This document shows positions 50,499 to 60,999 of a DNA stretch of 64,000 nt, in pieces (position 1 is the first letter of the stretch; every line of letters starts with the position of its first letter). The notes under the pieces were generated by a model. It was not told the origin of the DNA. It did no database searches and was given only the letters and a program-made list of their open reading frames with translations. Position numbers and translations under genes: made by a program. This DNA comes from Nephrocerus scutellatus (taxonomy: Eukaryota; Arthropoda; Insecta; Diptera; Pipunculidae). The stretch covers positions 65,783,425 through 65,847,424 of the forward strand of contig OX352765.1 of the NCBI GenBank assembly GCA_947095585.1. Direction: 5' to 3'.

Positions 50499-51430
50499 CG
50501 CATGCAGGCGGTTCTGACGTCTATTCGTTCGTCGGAGTCCTGTGCGACCATGCAGTTTCGTTCCTTCGGTCTAGGCCGCGACACGTGGCTGATTGGGTCT
50601 GCGGCATCTGCTATGCCCTCGAAATCTTCCGCGAGTCCGATGCGTTCACGGAGGTTACAGAAATCTTTCCGTCGGATATAATATTGGTATTCCTGACGGC
50701 AGTTCCGGAAGATTCTTTCCACCTGCTCTTCGTCTGGATAATTCGCATGCCTCATCAGGTTCTGCATCGTAATTACGTAGTCCTTGAATTGTTCCCGCGG
50801 CTTCTGGCATCTTTGGCGGATTTCATCATCCAGACGTTCCCAGTATCTGGTGGGCAGGAAGAATTGCAAGAAGTCTGTCTTGAAGCTGCTCCAGTCCTGC
50901 CACCTCTGGTTGTTGCTGCGGAACCACAGCAAGGCTCGGTCGCGAAGCAACTCCGGCATAGTCCGGGGGAGCAGGTTTCTGATCAACGAGTATGCATCAG
51001 CGAGCTCTTCGAATCTCTCGATAAACAGAAGAGGCTCTTTGCCACCGTCGTACCGCACTGACCATTTACGCACCTGGTCGATAACCATTGGGTACGATGC
51101 CCCTGGTGCCTCTGTTGGGTTTCGCATGGTGATTGTTTCCCGTGGTACTGGAGACGTCGTCCTGCTTTTGTCCGCCTTTGGGTCCGTGTAATCCTTTGAA
51201 TCCGGAGGGTTCAAGGATATTTGAGGCAGCGGCGATGGGCTGCGGGTATGTCTTTTCTCCAATTCCATGAGGCGAGTTTCGTCCTCTGACGTGACGTCTC
51301 TCCCCGTAATAAAGTTGGCAAAGCGTTTCCTGAGTTTTTCTACTGCACCGTTGGTATCCAGTCTAAATTCGTTCTTACAATTTTTTAATTCATCTTTCGA
51401 TAGGTTATACACGCAGCTCGTTTTGACCAT
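50423..51430 (-). CDS. gag: Gag of element D (335 aa, intact)
   Basis: ATG at 51430, 83 bases from the LTR. Residues 1-50 ([32 protein letters not shown]) have a SAP-like helix pair; 110-280 is the capsid ([68 protein letters not shown]); and 309-334 holds [14 protein letters not shown] and CWDC, a CCHC knuckle plus a second Cys pair. The frame has no stop. It would form the virus-like particle. The pol frame starts inside it, so a -1 shift is likely used. Confidence 0.85.
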   Translation of the reverse strand: MVKTSCVYNLSKDELKNCKNEFRLDTNGAVEKLRKRFANFITGRDVTSEDETRLMELEKRHTRSPSPLPQISLNPPDSKDYTDPKADKSRTTSPVPRETITMRNPTEAPGASYPMVIDQVRKWSVRYDGGKEPLLFIERFEELADAYSLIRNLLPRTMPELLRDRALLWFRSNNQRWQDWSSFKTDFLQFFLPTRYWERLDDEIRQRCQKPREQFKDYVITMQNLMRHANYPDEEQVERIFRNCRQEYQYYIRRKDFCNLRERIGLAEDFEGIADAADPISHVSRPRPKERNCMVAQDSDERIDVRTACMRCGQHGHIRWDCRNPQVLFCWDCVK

Positions 51431-51488
51431 TTTGGCTGTATTCTGGTGTTATTGGGTTATTGCTTTATTAAATTTGGTTTTAAAATTC

Positions 51489-51512
51489 CAGAGTCCCTGT
51501 TCGGGCGCCAAT
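51489..51512 (-). other. primer-binding site, tRNA-Lys type
   Basis: On - the LTR end ...TTACA is followed by ATT and GGCGCCCGAACAGGGAC, complementary to the 3' end of tRNA-Lys(3). Osvaldo is known for this primer. Confidence 0.85.
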
Positions 51513-52828
51513 TGTAACGGAGTTTTCCAGTTTTAATGTTTATTTTATATAAAGGTTGAAAGTTTTCCTGTGGAAAAGAGGTTAGGAAGTTACTAATTTA
51601 TTTTATATAGAGTTTGATATAATGTTTTGATGGCGGATGATTGCGCAGCGTGTAGCTCCTGCGGTAATGGCAAGGTAAGTACTCTTGAACCACTAGTTTG
51701 GGAACTCGGTCGGCGTCGCAGCGTTTAGCTTCAGCGGTAGTGGCAAGGTAAGTACTCTTGAACCACTAGTTTGGGAACTCGGTCGTCGTCGCAGCGTTTA
51801 GCTTCAGCGGAAGTGGCAAGGTAAGTACTCTTGAACCACTAGTTTGGGAGCTCGGTCGGCGTCGCAGCGTTTAGCTTCAGCGGTAGTGGCAACGTAAGTA
51901 CTCTTGAACCCCTAGTTTGGGAACTCGGTCGGCGTCGCAACGTTTAGCTTCTGCGATAGTGGCACGGTAAGTACTCTTGAACCACTAAGTAGTCGATTCC
52001 AAAAGGAACTCAGGAAGACTGCCCTCCTGTTTCATATTTATTCCAATATACATGTTTTGTCGTATTGCAATATACAGGCAATATACATGTTTTATTGTAT
52101 TGCAATAAACATGAAATATACATGTTTTGATTTTATTATATGCATACTCTACCATATGCATGCAGTGTGTTTGTTTGATCTCTGCTGACGTCATTTACAC
52201 ATTTGGTTTTTGAAAACGGTTTGTGTTTTGAAAAGTTTCGGTCATCGACCCCATCAGCCGTTGGTCTGAAGTTAGTGTGCATTGGGTTCCGATCGGTGCG
52301 AGTCCACTGCCGCCTGGGTGCGAGTGGGACAGCCATATTTTCGGGCGAATTCAATGCTGCTATCGTTTTGTGCTTGATTTCTTTTTTTTCTGTGATTTCC
52401 TGCTCGTCTATGACTTATGTGAGATCAGTTACGTCGGATTAGTCACTGCAGTTTCGCTCGACTCGGTGGTGGTTAGATTCACCGCCTGTGGTTGGTTGTC
52501 CTTTGAGTGCTTGCCTGCTTTTATGAGAAAACTAGAATGGTGGATATTGAGTCATTTTTTGTGTTGTGTTAGGTGCTTATTGACTACCATTACCACTCTT
52601 CATTTATATTGAGTGATTTTTTTCCTTTTTGCTCAGTGAGAACACCATTTATATACATTTGGTTGCTTTATTAATTCATTAACTCATGTTTTTAGCGGAA
52701 CAAAGTTTAAGGAGTATAAAAATAAAAAACCAAAGAGAATATGGTGATGATGAAATGATGAGGAGGTGGCATATATAATGCGTACTGTGTAGGGAAATTC
52801 TTCCTTCTGCGCGAAATTTCACTTCACA
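51513..52828 (-). repeat. 5' LTR of element D (1,316 bp)
   Basis: Same ends as the 3' LTR. It has one copy of the 57-bp unit and a five-copy array of a 73-bp unit (about 51650-52000). Confidence 0.85.
51650..52000 (+). repeat. 73-bp tandem array in 5' LTR of element D
   Basis: Five units with GGCAAGGTAAGTACTCTTGA, ACCACTAGTTTGGGAACTCGG and GTCGCAGCGTTTAGCTTCAG. Each unit carries a strong splice-donor consensus on + (AAGGTAAGTA), antisense to the element. Confidence 0.9.
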
Positions 52829-54241
52829 GTTACACATAAATCTACGAAACTTCAAATATTCCGCATATGAGCTGTCCAGTGCAATCTACAATTGGTGCTG
52901 GCTGTATTGTAACCTGAAAAGAAAATCAAAATTCTCAGCTAGAAAAAATTTATTAATTTATGCAAATATTCAAGCAACTTAGCTGATTGGAAAGGCGGGA
53001 ACAGTTCATATCCATAGTAGGTTCTTCTGGGTTGGTCATCTGCAACAAATTTACCTAAAAGAAATTAAGTTTAATTAGTTTTTATTAGAATTTCATATTT
53101 TAAAATTATTATTGTACTTACCTAAAACGTGTTTACATACTTTCTGTCAAATTTATTGATTACGTAGATTAAGGATAAAGCAGAGTGCAAATATTTTGTG
53201 TTACCATGTTACATTCTATAATCGGTCTAGTACATTTTTCTTTATATAAATTACACATCATCGTTTTTTCTCGCTCTTCTTCATAAAAATCAGCTGAAAG
53301 CGAACATCACGTACAAATATTGAAAATTAAATGAAATAAAATTTTTGTGAATTAAGCATCCTTTTTGTACTTTTGGTCTTTCTTTTTTTTGGATTTGGTC
53401 AACTTCGTTGTGAACATATCTGGTCGGAGCGGTATTCTACGGAAAGTCTATTGCTATATTGCTTTCAACAAAAAAATAAAAACTACAACAACAAACACAT
53501 TGGATAGACCAGAAAAGGTTTAGCGTTAACCAAAACAAAATTTTTGGTTAAGAAATATTTAACCAAATTTTTAGTTATAATTCCCACCACCAGAGTCGAC
53601 TTTTAAAAATTATATTTGGATAAGTTGGCAAACACATGAAACAAAAAATTTACCAATTGATTTGGTTAGTATTTTCTGTTGCTTTGATCAGCTGTTAACC
53701 ACAAAAAATACCTAACTCATTATATGCTACATATATATGCTATATTGCTTTCAACAAAATGAGTTAGGTATTTTATATAGCATATATTTGCTATATTGCT
53801 TTCAACAATATTTTTGGTTAAGAAATATTTTTTTTGGTTAACGCTTAACCACTTTCTGGTCTATCCAATGTGTTTGTAGTTGTAATTTTTATTTAGGGAT
53901 AAGTGGTTAAGCGTTAACCAAAAAAAATTTTTTGGTTAAGAAATATTTAACCAAATTTTTAGTTATAATTCTCACCACCACAGTCGACTTTTAAAAATTA
54001 TATATGGATAAGTTGGCAAACACATGAAACTAAAAATTTACCAAAATTTGGTTAGTTTTTGCTGTTGCTTTAATCAGCCGTTAACCACAAAAAATACCTA
54101 ACTCATATTGTTGAAAGCAATATAGCAAATATAGCATATGCTGCCAGAGCGGTATCCAAACATTTTTACATCATGGCCTTTTAATTGTCGAAAAACTCGA
54201 ACAAAATAAAACTTTCTTTTGTATGAATCAGCAAATTCTCG
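52829..54241 (+). repeat. 3' LTR of BEL element, main part
   Basis: Resumes GTTACACATAAATC after the element-D insertion and follows 37923-38561 closely, with a short local extra segment (GGGTTGGTCATCTGCAACAAAT near 53028) and the M2 cluster at 53436-54146. Confidence 0.8.
53436..54146. mobile_element. M2 MITE cluster in BEL 3' LTR
   Basis: Flanked by a 9-bp direct repeat GAGCGGTAT (53427-53435, 54147-54155). It contains at least two M2 copies in mixed orientation: left end at 53453, several internal GCTATATTGCTTTCAACAA or reverse ends at about 53690-53800, right end at 54106-54127. It looks like MITE inside MITE. Confidence 0.75.
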
Positions 54242-54373
54242 AAAACTAAATTATGTGTTTTTTTTTGTTTAAGAAATCTGCGCTCGAGCTCAGATTTTAT
54301 CTCGGCAATTCGAACACGTAAGGCGAGAATCCTTTGTCTACATTATTTTTTTGCATGCGTTGTTGTTGTAGTT
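54242..54373. other. flank between BEL LTR and element E
   Basis: Short unique sequence; it continues after element E at 59321. Confidence 0.5.
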
Positions 54374-54805
54374 TGTAACGAGGTTTTTCCCAGCCGGGGT
54401 ATCAGCATTGTTTTTGCTGTTGTGTATAAATCGTATTGTGGTCAACGCTCCTCGGTCGTTGAACTCATCCGTTGATTTCGATCATCATAACTTCTATACT
54501 TGTGTTTGCGTTATTTGGTGATTGTTGGTGTTATGTGTGTGTCTAATTTATTATAGAGCCTGCCTACGCTTCTGCGCACCCGAATGCGCATGCATGTCAT
54601 ATGCGTCATATACGTAAAGAAAAAAGATCAATGCAGTCTCTGAGCAGAGATGGAGTCGGCATTTTCAAATGTCGACATAGGTTTTAACAATGAGCTTTGC
54701 AGTGGTTTAGATTAATTAATTTTGTTATGAAATAACAATAAATAAATAATGATAAATAAAAGAATATCTTGTAGGGTTAATTCGATGACGAATTGACTCC
54801 TCCCG
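54374..54805 (-). repeat. 3' LTR of element E (shortened)
   Basis: Begins TGTAACGAGGTTTTTCCC. Its second half (GCATTTTCAAATGTCG, AACAATGAGCTTTGCAGTGG, AATAATGATAAATAAAAGAA) matches the 5' LTR at 59190-59300. Confidence 0.7.
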
Positions 54806-54840
54806 GTCACGTCGGACAACGCTGACTCTTCCGGTTATGG

Positions 54841-55134
54841 TTATGAGTGCCGTGAATGTTGCCTTGTTTGTGCTTTTCTGTGCATCTGAGCATGTTTCTG
54901 GACTGTTGTTGGTTGATTTCTCTGTGGTCGGCTGATCCTGCGATGTGTACTTTCACATGTGTGGATTGGGGAATTTTGGTGGAACTGTTTAAGTTCCCCC
55001 ACGTGAGCGGTACGCTCCTTCGTCTGGCAAAGCAATCTCAGCTTTGCAATGACGAGTGAAACGAAGTCTACCACTTGGTATGGCCCGTCGTACTTTGTTG
55101 CGAGCTTGCTGTCGATTTCTTCTATTGCGTTCAA
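54841..55134 (-). pseudogene. pol: pol: integrase C-terminus of element E
   Basis: SKLATKYDGPYQVVDFVSLVIAKL (GPY/F) and ERTAHVGELKQFHQNSP align with 47512-47680 of element D. About 40 further residues rich in Q, R and H precede the stop. The upstream part (55135-55409) is frameshifted. Confidence 0.8.
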
Positions 55135-55409
55135 ATGATGTTTTTTATCCAGGACGAGTTGGCTGACTTCTGGTTTTCAGGGACGTCGTCGTTAGTTGTT
55201 ATGTCGCGCCTGCTCTCCTACTGCACGTTCCATGTTTTGTCGAACTATCACGAAGACTTCTGATAGTTGCTTCGCTTTGTCATCGGGTGTTTTGGGTTGT
55301 GACCTCATCGAACAGAGTGTGTGGAAGGCGTGGTTCTCTACCCTGCGTTAGGAAGTCTGGGCTGTATCCCGTCGAATATTGTTGGCTTGAGGTGATTGCC
55401 AGCATGATT

Positions 55410-55901
55410 TCAGGTATCTTCCCATTTACGCTGTTTTGTGCCGGACAGTTGTGTATTGATTGTCTTCACGGTAAGGTGTGGTCTTTCGGTCGGATTTTCT
55501 GGGTGGGTATAAGGGGTGGTGTATTGGTGCCGTACCCCCATGCTCTGGAGGAACCGTCGGATTGCTCTGCTTGTGAACTGTGCGCCATTATCTGTGATGA
55601 GGACTTTCGGTACCCCATATCGTGCAAGGATGCGTTCGCGAAAAGCTTTCTGAACCCCGTCTGTAGTTGCCCGTCTCATTGGCACTAACTCGACCCATTT
55701 CAAAAAGCGGTCGAAAAATACCAATAACATGGTATTACCATGTTTCGGTCGCGGCAGTGGTCCTACGAAGTCGGCACATAACATAGCACATGGTTCTTCT
55801 GCCACCTGCATGAGCATCTTTCCTGCCACGTGTTGTTGATTTGGCTTGTAGCGTTGACAGCTTTCGCACCGTTTGACATACTTTTGAATATCCCGAAACA
55901 T
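55410..55901 (-). pseudogene. pol: pol: integrase finger and core of element E
   Basis: CESCQRYKPNQQHVAGKM (C-x2-C of the finger), CADFVGPLPRPKHGN (first Asp, missing in element D), VLITDNGAQFTS (second Asp) and NPTERPHLTVK (Glu). The frame is open, and the core looks complete by eye. The finger histidines lie beyond a frameshift at 55905. Confidence 0.8.
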
Positions 55902-56029
55902 TCCTGGTCAGGACACATATCCGCGCAGCGGTCTTTCGGATGGCTAGATGTCCTGCCGATGGGTTGTCATTGTTCTCCCTGATAACGTGGTCACGAAGTG
56001 TGTTGTGTCGTGTGGTTGTTGTGACAAAG

Positions 56030-57060
56030 CGTCTGCTTCTATAAAAGGCCGCATTTTCCTAATTCCTCAGACTATCGGTAGGCACTCCTATGCGGTGGGG
56101 AAATAGTTGTTTTCGGCTTGGTTGGGATGTCGACTGGCCTATGCTATTACGCGTTCGTTACCGTCCAGTTCCTGCTTCAGCACTGCTCCTAGGCTTTAGT
56201 CGCTGGCGTTTGTCTGGAGTGAAAACTTTGGCGAAAAATCGGGATATGTGAGGATTGGGGCTTCCCTTAGTTTGGTTTCCAATTGGTTGAACGCTGTTTG
56301 ATGTTCCTCTGTCCATTTCCAGTGTTTTTCCTTTTTGAGCAGGGCGGTCAGTGGTCATGTGGTTTCCGAGGAGTCAGGGACGAAACGGCGATACCAAGAC
56401 GTAATACCCAAATATCGTCGAACCTCTCGTACGTTCCGTTGTGGCTGTAGTTCCTTGATGGCTGCGACCTTTTCTGGATCCTTGTGAATGCCTTCACTAC
56501 TGACTACGTGTCCCAGGTATTTTAGTTCTGTCTTACAGAATTCGCATTACTCGGGATTTATTTTCAAGTTGGCCGCTTGTAGTCGTATCAACACCTTGTG
56601 TAGATTCTCTAAGTTTTCTTCAAAGGCTCTCCCGATGATGATGATGTCATCGAGGTATGCGAATGCGTGCGGCTCTATCTCCGGTCCAATAACCCGATCG
56701 AGTGCCCGCTGAAATTTAGCCGGTGTAGAGTGCAACCCAAATAGCATCACCCGCCACTGAAATAGGCCGCGCCCTGGTATCGTAAAGGCGGTGTACTTCC
56801 TGCTATGTTTCTCCATGGGTATTTGCCAGTACCCATTCCGTAAATCTAAGGTACTTATGAATCGAGCGCCTCTCAGTCGTTCCAGAATGTGCTGGATTCG
56901 TGTTCAGTGTTCAGTAATGTTGGATACCGTTGGTAGTTTGTTGAATCTTTGAAATTCTTCTTGAAGCGGCTGGACCCTTATACCACGTAAAGTTCCTTAA
57001 TGCTGCTCAACTTTCTCGTTTGGCAGCCAGAGCTCAATTTGACTTTCAAGTGCAAGTCTT
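56030..57060 (-). pseudogene. pol: pol: RT and RNase H of element E
   Basis: Broken frames. 56158-56540 holds RT thumb and RNase H text (EKHWKWTEEHQTAFNQLE-like, LQTNASD-like). 56547-56816 has YTAFTIPGRGLFQWRVMLFGLHSTPAKFQRALDRVIGPEI and YLDDIIIIGR, the RT palm with its catalytic pair. It matches element D in order; the finger-proximal part of RT is lost near 56900. Confidence 0.8.
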
Positions 57061-58300
57061 GTCCGAGGACGATATTGTCCACAGCTTCCTGAAGTCGGGA
57101 TGTACCCTCAGCCATCCTGACCGTCATGTTGACGGGTACGCTATTCAACGCGTTTCTCTTTCCTTCTGCATACTCGGACAATTTCGTGTCCTACAGTGAT
57201 GGTGGCAGACTCGAGTTTCTTCGAAGTGTAGAAAATTTATTGTGTTTGAGGTGCCATCCTTTGGGGCTCCGCCGCACATCTGGTCCGACGGTCCCTTCGG
57301 TGGTTTCCCGCTTGTCTCTGACAACATTCTGTCGTTCTTATATTCCGGCGGCCGCAGTCCCAGCAGAAGAAAATTTGCTGCATTCGGCATTCCCGTCTCA
57401 TGTGCCCATCTTGGCCGCATCACATACAGGCTGTCATTACGTTTACCCGTATATCGAAGTCGCGTGCGACCATGGAATTTCTTTCCACCGTTTCTGGTCG
57501 GTGGGTGGGTCTTCTTGTTCCTGACATTCCAACAATGCTCTCAAAATCCTCCGCCAATTCGATAGTCGTTCAATGAATAGAAATCATTTCGCTTAACATG
57601 GTATTGGTACTCCTTCTTTTCACCTGTTCGCTGTGTAATCTGCATGCCTCATTAAGTTCTGCATCGCTATTACGAAGTCATTGAAGCTTTCGTATCCTGT
57701 CTGCCATCGTTGGCGAATTTCGTCGTCCAAATGTTCAAATTTTAGGAAATCTCCATTAAACGCCCTCCAGCTTCGCTATCGCTGATTATTGCACCGGAAC
57801 CACACATCAGTCCACGTTTACGAAGCAACTCCGGCATAGTCCTTGGAAGTAAATCATTGTCTAAGGAATATGCGTCGGCCAGTTCCTCTAGTCTTTCGAT
57901 GAATGACAATGGGTCTTTGCCTCCGTCATAACGAACCGACCATTTCCTTACCTGATCGATCAACATCTCGTAAGTGTGCCAGGTATTGCCATTGCTCCTC
58001 GGTTTGGTGCTGAGTCTGTGAACGCTAGAGTGTTTTAATTTCCTCTCCGTCTGTCGCGTCGTACACATTTAATAGCGGTGGGGAGTTGTTTGCGGGTTAG
58101 GTTGGTGTCTTGCTTACAATTCCACTAGGCGGAGTTCGTCGTCCGAGGTCACATGTCGCCCTGCGATGAAAGTCGAGAAACGCGTCCTCAGCTCGTCTAG
58201 TCCACCGTTTGTGTCCAGCCTGAATTCCGCCATGTAACTCTGCAGATTCTCTTTCGTAAGATTGTAGACCCAGCTTGTTTTTACCATCTTGACTAAATTG
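57061..58300 (-). pseudogene. gag: gag and protease remnants of element E
   Basis: 57742-58068 includes [21 protein letters not shown] and [24 protein letters not shown], the capsid motif of element D Gag. 58090-58290 in another frame matches its N-terminus ([27 protein letters not shown]). Knuckle-like text (CGQDGHMRRECRM) lies at about 57400. 57000-57180 corresponds to the protease second half. Confidence 0.7.
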
Positions 58301-58336
58301 GTTTTCTTCGCTCGTTAGTTGTTTTCCAGAGTCAAT

Positions 58337-59320
58337 TGTAACTGTCAACCGAGTCGCTAGGTCTAAGTATTTTGGCCAGTGACCAAGCCAAGCTCGCTGC
58401 CAGGATTTGCTATGTCCAAGTATGTTGACCAGTGAAAAGACGATTCTACGCTCAGTTCGCTGCCAAAAGTCGCTGTGTCCAAGTGTTTTGACCAGTGAAA
58501 AGAGGATTCTACGATTAGTTCGCTGCCAAGAGTCGCTGTTCCCAATTATTTTGATTACGCTCAGTTCACTACCAGGAGTCTGTCGGAAGGAGAAAGAAAG
58601 ATTACTTGAACTTCATCCCCTTTTATAGGACGTGAAACGTTTTATAACTTTGACCCGGGTTGTTCTTTTCCATATTTTTCCTGCGTCCGGTAAATCAACG
58701 TTGTTGCTATGCTGTTTTCTTATTCATTATCAGTTACATCGGAACTGCATTGCGTATGCGTTATGCCGTGTTGTTGGTGTTGTTTTTATTTCAGTCGCTA
58801 ACGTGCATACACAACTCCAGGTTGCTGTTGTTATTTTTATTGTCTTGTTGTTTTGAAGAAATGTTGGCGAAAATCCCCCGTGTTTGATGTTGTACGGGAT
58901 TTCGTTTGTCCACTGTGGCTATGTTTTGGTTTACTGCACTCAATGGTTTAACTTTAACAGTATTGTTTTTGTTGCTTGCAAAAAATTTTGACGAAAAACC
59001 ACTTTATGTTTATTGTTCTACGTGATTTCTTTTGTCTACTGTGGCTATGCATAGGGGCATGGCTACTCAGTATTAATAATTGTTTGTCGATTAAAGATCA
59101 CTGCCCCAAAAATGGAGGCGTGGTCTCATAATCGCATTTGTAAAGAAAAAAGAACATTGCAGTCTCTGAGAAGAGTACCGTCCGCATTTTCAAATGTCGT
59201 CATCGGTGTAAACAATGAGCTTTGCAGTGGTTTATATTAATTAAATTTACTTTGTTATGAAATAACAATAAGTAAATAATGATAAATAAAAGAAAACCGT
59301 TGACAAATAGAATCCTCACA
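58337..59320 (-). repeat. 5' LTR of element E (984 bp)
   Basis: TGTAACTGTC...TCCTCACA on +. The inner part has about four copies of a 62-bp unit (58350-58580; GTCGCTGTGTCCAAGT, TTTTGACCAGTGAAAAGA and AGTTCGCTGCCAA). The array differs from those of element D. Confidence 0.8.
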
Positions 59321-59324
59321 AGTT

Positions 59325-60429
59325 AATGATAAGATGGGTAAATCTCCCAAAATATACAAATCCGTTATATGGGAATTTTGATCTACCGTAGATTCCTTAT
59401 TTTAAGAAAACGAGCAACTTGACTGCCAAAAAATCAATGTGCACATTATTTTTATTAAAAAAAACGACATTAAAAAGATGACAGCTTACAGTTTTCTTTG
59501 GTGGTTTCAATCGGGTGGTTCGGGACTATACAAAAAACTTGTGTTTAATTCTTTGGTTTGTTAGTCTCTAATAACAAATTTAGTTACCATTTTACTATGA
59601 TTGCGACAACCTTAATTGCAGAACTGTGGTAATTTCCGTAATAATACAGCGTTTAATTTTTGTTATAAACCTAGTTCAATAATTTAAGGATTTAAGCTAT
59701 CTGCTAGTTGTATTAATAACATTGAGACTCTTGTTTGTGAAAAGCAAAGGAAACTTACATTTTTTAATTGAGATCAAAACAATGTTTATTTGTTTATAGG
59801 TCTATATAAACAAATAAATAATATTTTATTTCTGCTAAAATCTATGGCTTTTAGGTAAACTTACGTATAGATTTTTGTGCACGGATGATATTTAAAAACA
59901 AAGAGCATTCCAGTAACATTTGTTGCACTTTTCTTGCTTGAAGTTCGGATTCCGATTGAGTAAATTAAATGCCTACCTGTGATCATTCTTCAAAATAGAC
60001 ATTTGAACATTACATTTAATGTGATACAAAATCTTATTCAAGGACAGCATATTGTATTTACAAACAGAATGAGTTTATATAAAACGAACAGTAAAGAAAG
60101 TACAACTATAATTCCGTGGAATTTTACGTAAGTTACATCTATCAAATATATAAATATACTGTTCCGTTGGGCTGTGTTCTGCATCAAAACAATTTCAATT
60201 TGTTATCATTTTTAATGGGCTTTAAATACGCTGCGTTTGATTAATAATAATGAAAGTATTTGTGTTTTCAACTGAGTTTGAATTGGTAAAAATGTATCTT
60301 TTCTAGTAACAATAATAAAATGAAACAAATTACTCATCATCGTATTTTGCAATACATATTTTTCTAATGTATTTTATGCTAAATAGAAGCATGACGTGAT
60401 TATTGATTTTTGTATAAATTCTCTCCCTG
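59325..60429. other. AT-rich, no gene recognised
   Basis: About 1.1 kb of AT-rich DNA without long ORFs. A 12-bp inverted repeat (TATTTGTTTATA/TATAAACAAATA) occurs at about 59786-59820. It may be old unique sequence. Confidence 0.5.
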
Positions 60430-60707
60430 GCTAAACAACGGAACGTCCGGCATTCGATTTGGCCTTCTTGACACCCCTCACATTAAAGCCCTACCTTTCG
60501 TATGATACCAATTAACCCCCATACCTCCTTCTAAATACTTAGAAAAATGCATTTTTCTGAAAAAAACTCAAAACTTTGGACGCCCCTCACACCTAAAGTG
60601 GGCGTCTCCCCCAAACAAGATGGCGATTTTCGCAATCTGCTCAATTAGGGCTTTAAGGTGAGTGGTGTCAATAAGGCTAAATCGAATGCCGGATGTACCG
60701 TAGTTTG
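60430..60707. mobile_element. foldback MITE family M5
   Basis: Arms of about 55-64 bp: GGAACGTCCGGCATTCGATT...TTAAAGCCCTA (60439-60493) and TAGGGCTTTAA...AATCGAATGCCGGATGTACC (60646-60699). The loop contains the R-D motifs also seen at 31800-31880. No target duplication is obvious. Confidence 0.8.
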
Positions 60708-60999
60708 CTATATATCACCCGGTTTTGTATGGGAAAAACTCAATCGTATGAAAACCACTCAATTATATGAAATTGCACGAAAAAAGAATGACACGCCCAT
60801 AAAATAGGCATGGCTGTGTAGACCTAATTATCACCTTTCATTTGATACCAATATTTAGCCCCAAAAATACCGTTGCCGGTCATACCGTTGAAACGCCCTC
60901 TCCCTTTTTGCTATTTAGGACCAATATCTAAAAGTTTATTTTACAACCACTTTGGCTACCTTGTCTTTAGCTTTGATAGATGAATAATGAAAGCTTATT
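60708..60999 (+). repeat. dispersed repeat R-D, copy 2
   Basis: TTATCACCTTTCATTTGATACC and AATATTTAG..CC at about 60828-60860 match 31668-31700. Non-coding. Confidence 0.6.

Larger units (their letters stand above)
43624..52828 (-). mobile_element. Osvaldo-like Ty3/gypsy element D with third ORF (9.2 kb)
   Basis: LTRs 51513-52828 (5') and 43624-45835 (3'), both TGTAACGGAG...TTCACA on +. Flanks GTTT (43620-43623) and GTTA (52829-52832) form a 4-bp target duplication with one change inside the BEL LTR. Primer site is tRNA-Lys type, as in Osvaldo. Gag is intact, pol is frameshifted, and a third ORF region (about 45840-47154) encodes a Ulp1-like protease domain. It is damaged but among the better-preserved elements here. 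Confidence 0.85.
37919..54241 (+). mobile_element. BEL/Pao retrotransposon with nested insertions
   Basis: 5' LTR 37919-38561; gag and pol 38812-43614; 3' LTR starts at 43615 (TGTAGGTTT), is interrupted after 9 bases by the Osvaldo-like element, and resumes at 52829-54241, itself interrupted by M2 MITEs at 53436-54146. Pol order is protease-RT-RNaseH-IN with BEL-type motifs. It is also interrupted by M1 (41678-41816), M3 (42988-43443) and about 310 bp at 39825-40140. Many frameshifts; dead. Confidence 0.85.
54374..59320 (-). mobile_element. Osvaldo-like element E (4.9 kb)
   Basis: 4-bp target duplication AGTT (54370-54373, 59321-59324). LTRs 58337-59320 (5') and 54374-about 54805 (3', internally deleted). 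It encodes gag and pol pieces clearly related to element D but diverged, with many more stops. It has no third ORF: the integrase end is within 40 bases of the 3' LTR. Its primer site is deleted. Confidence 0.85.

Noticed and set aside
50342..51061. 239-codon ORF on +
   Set aside because: Antisense of the intact Gag ORF of element D.
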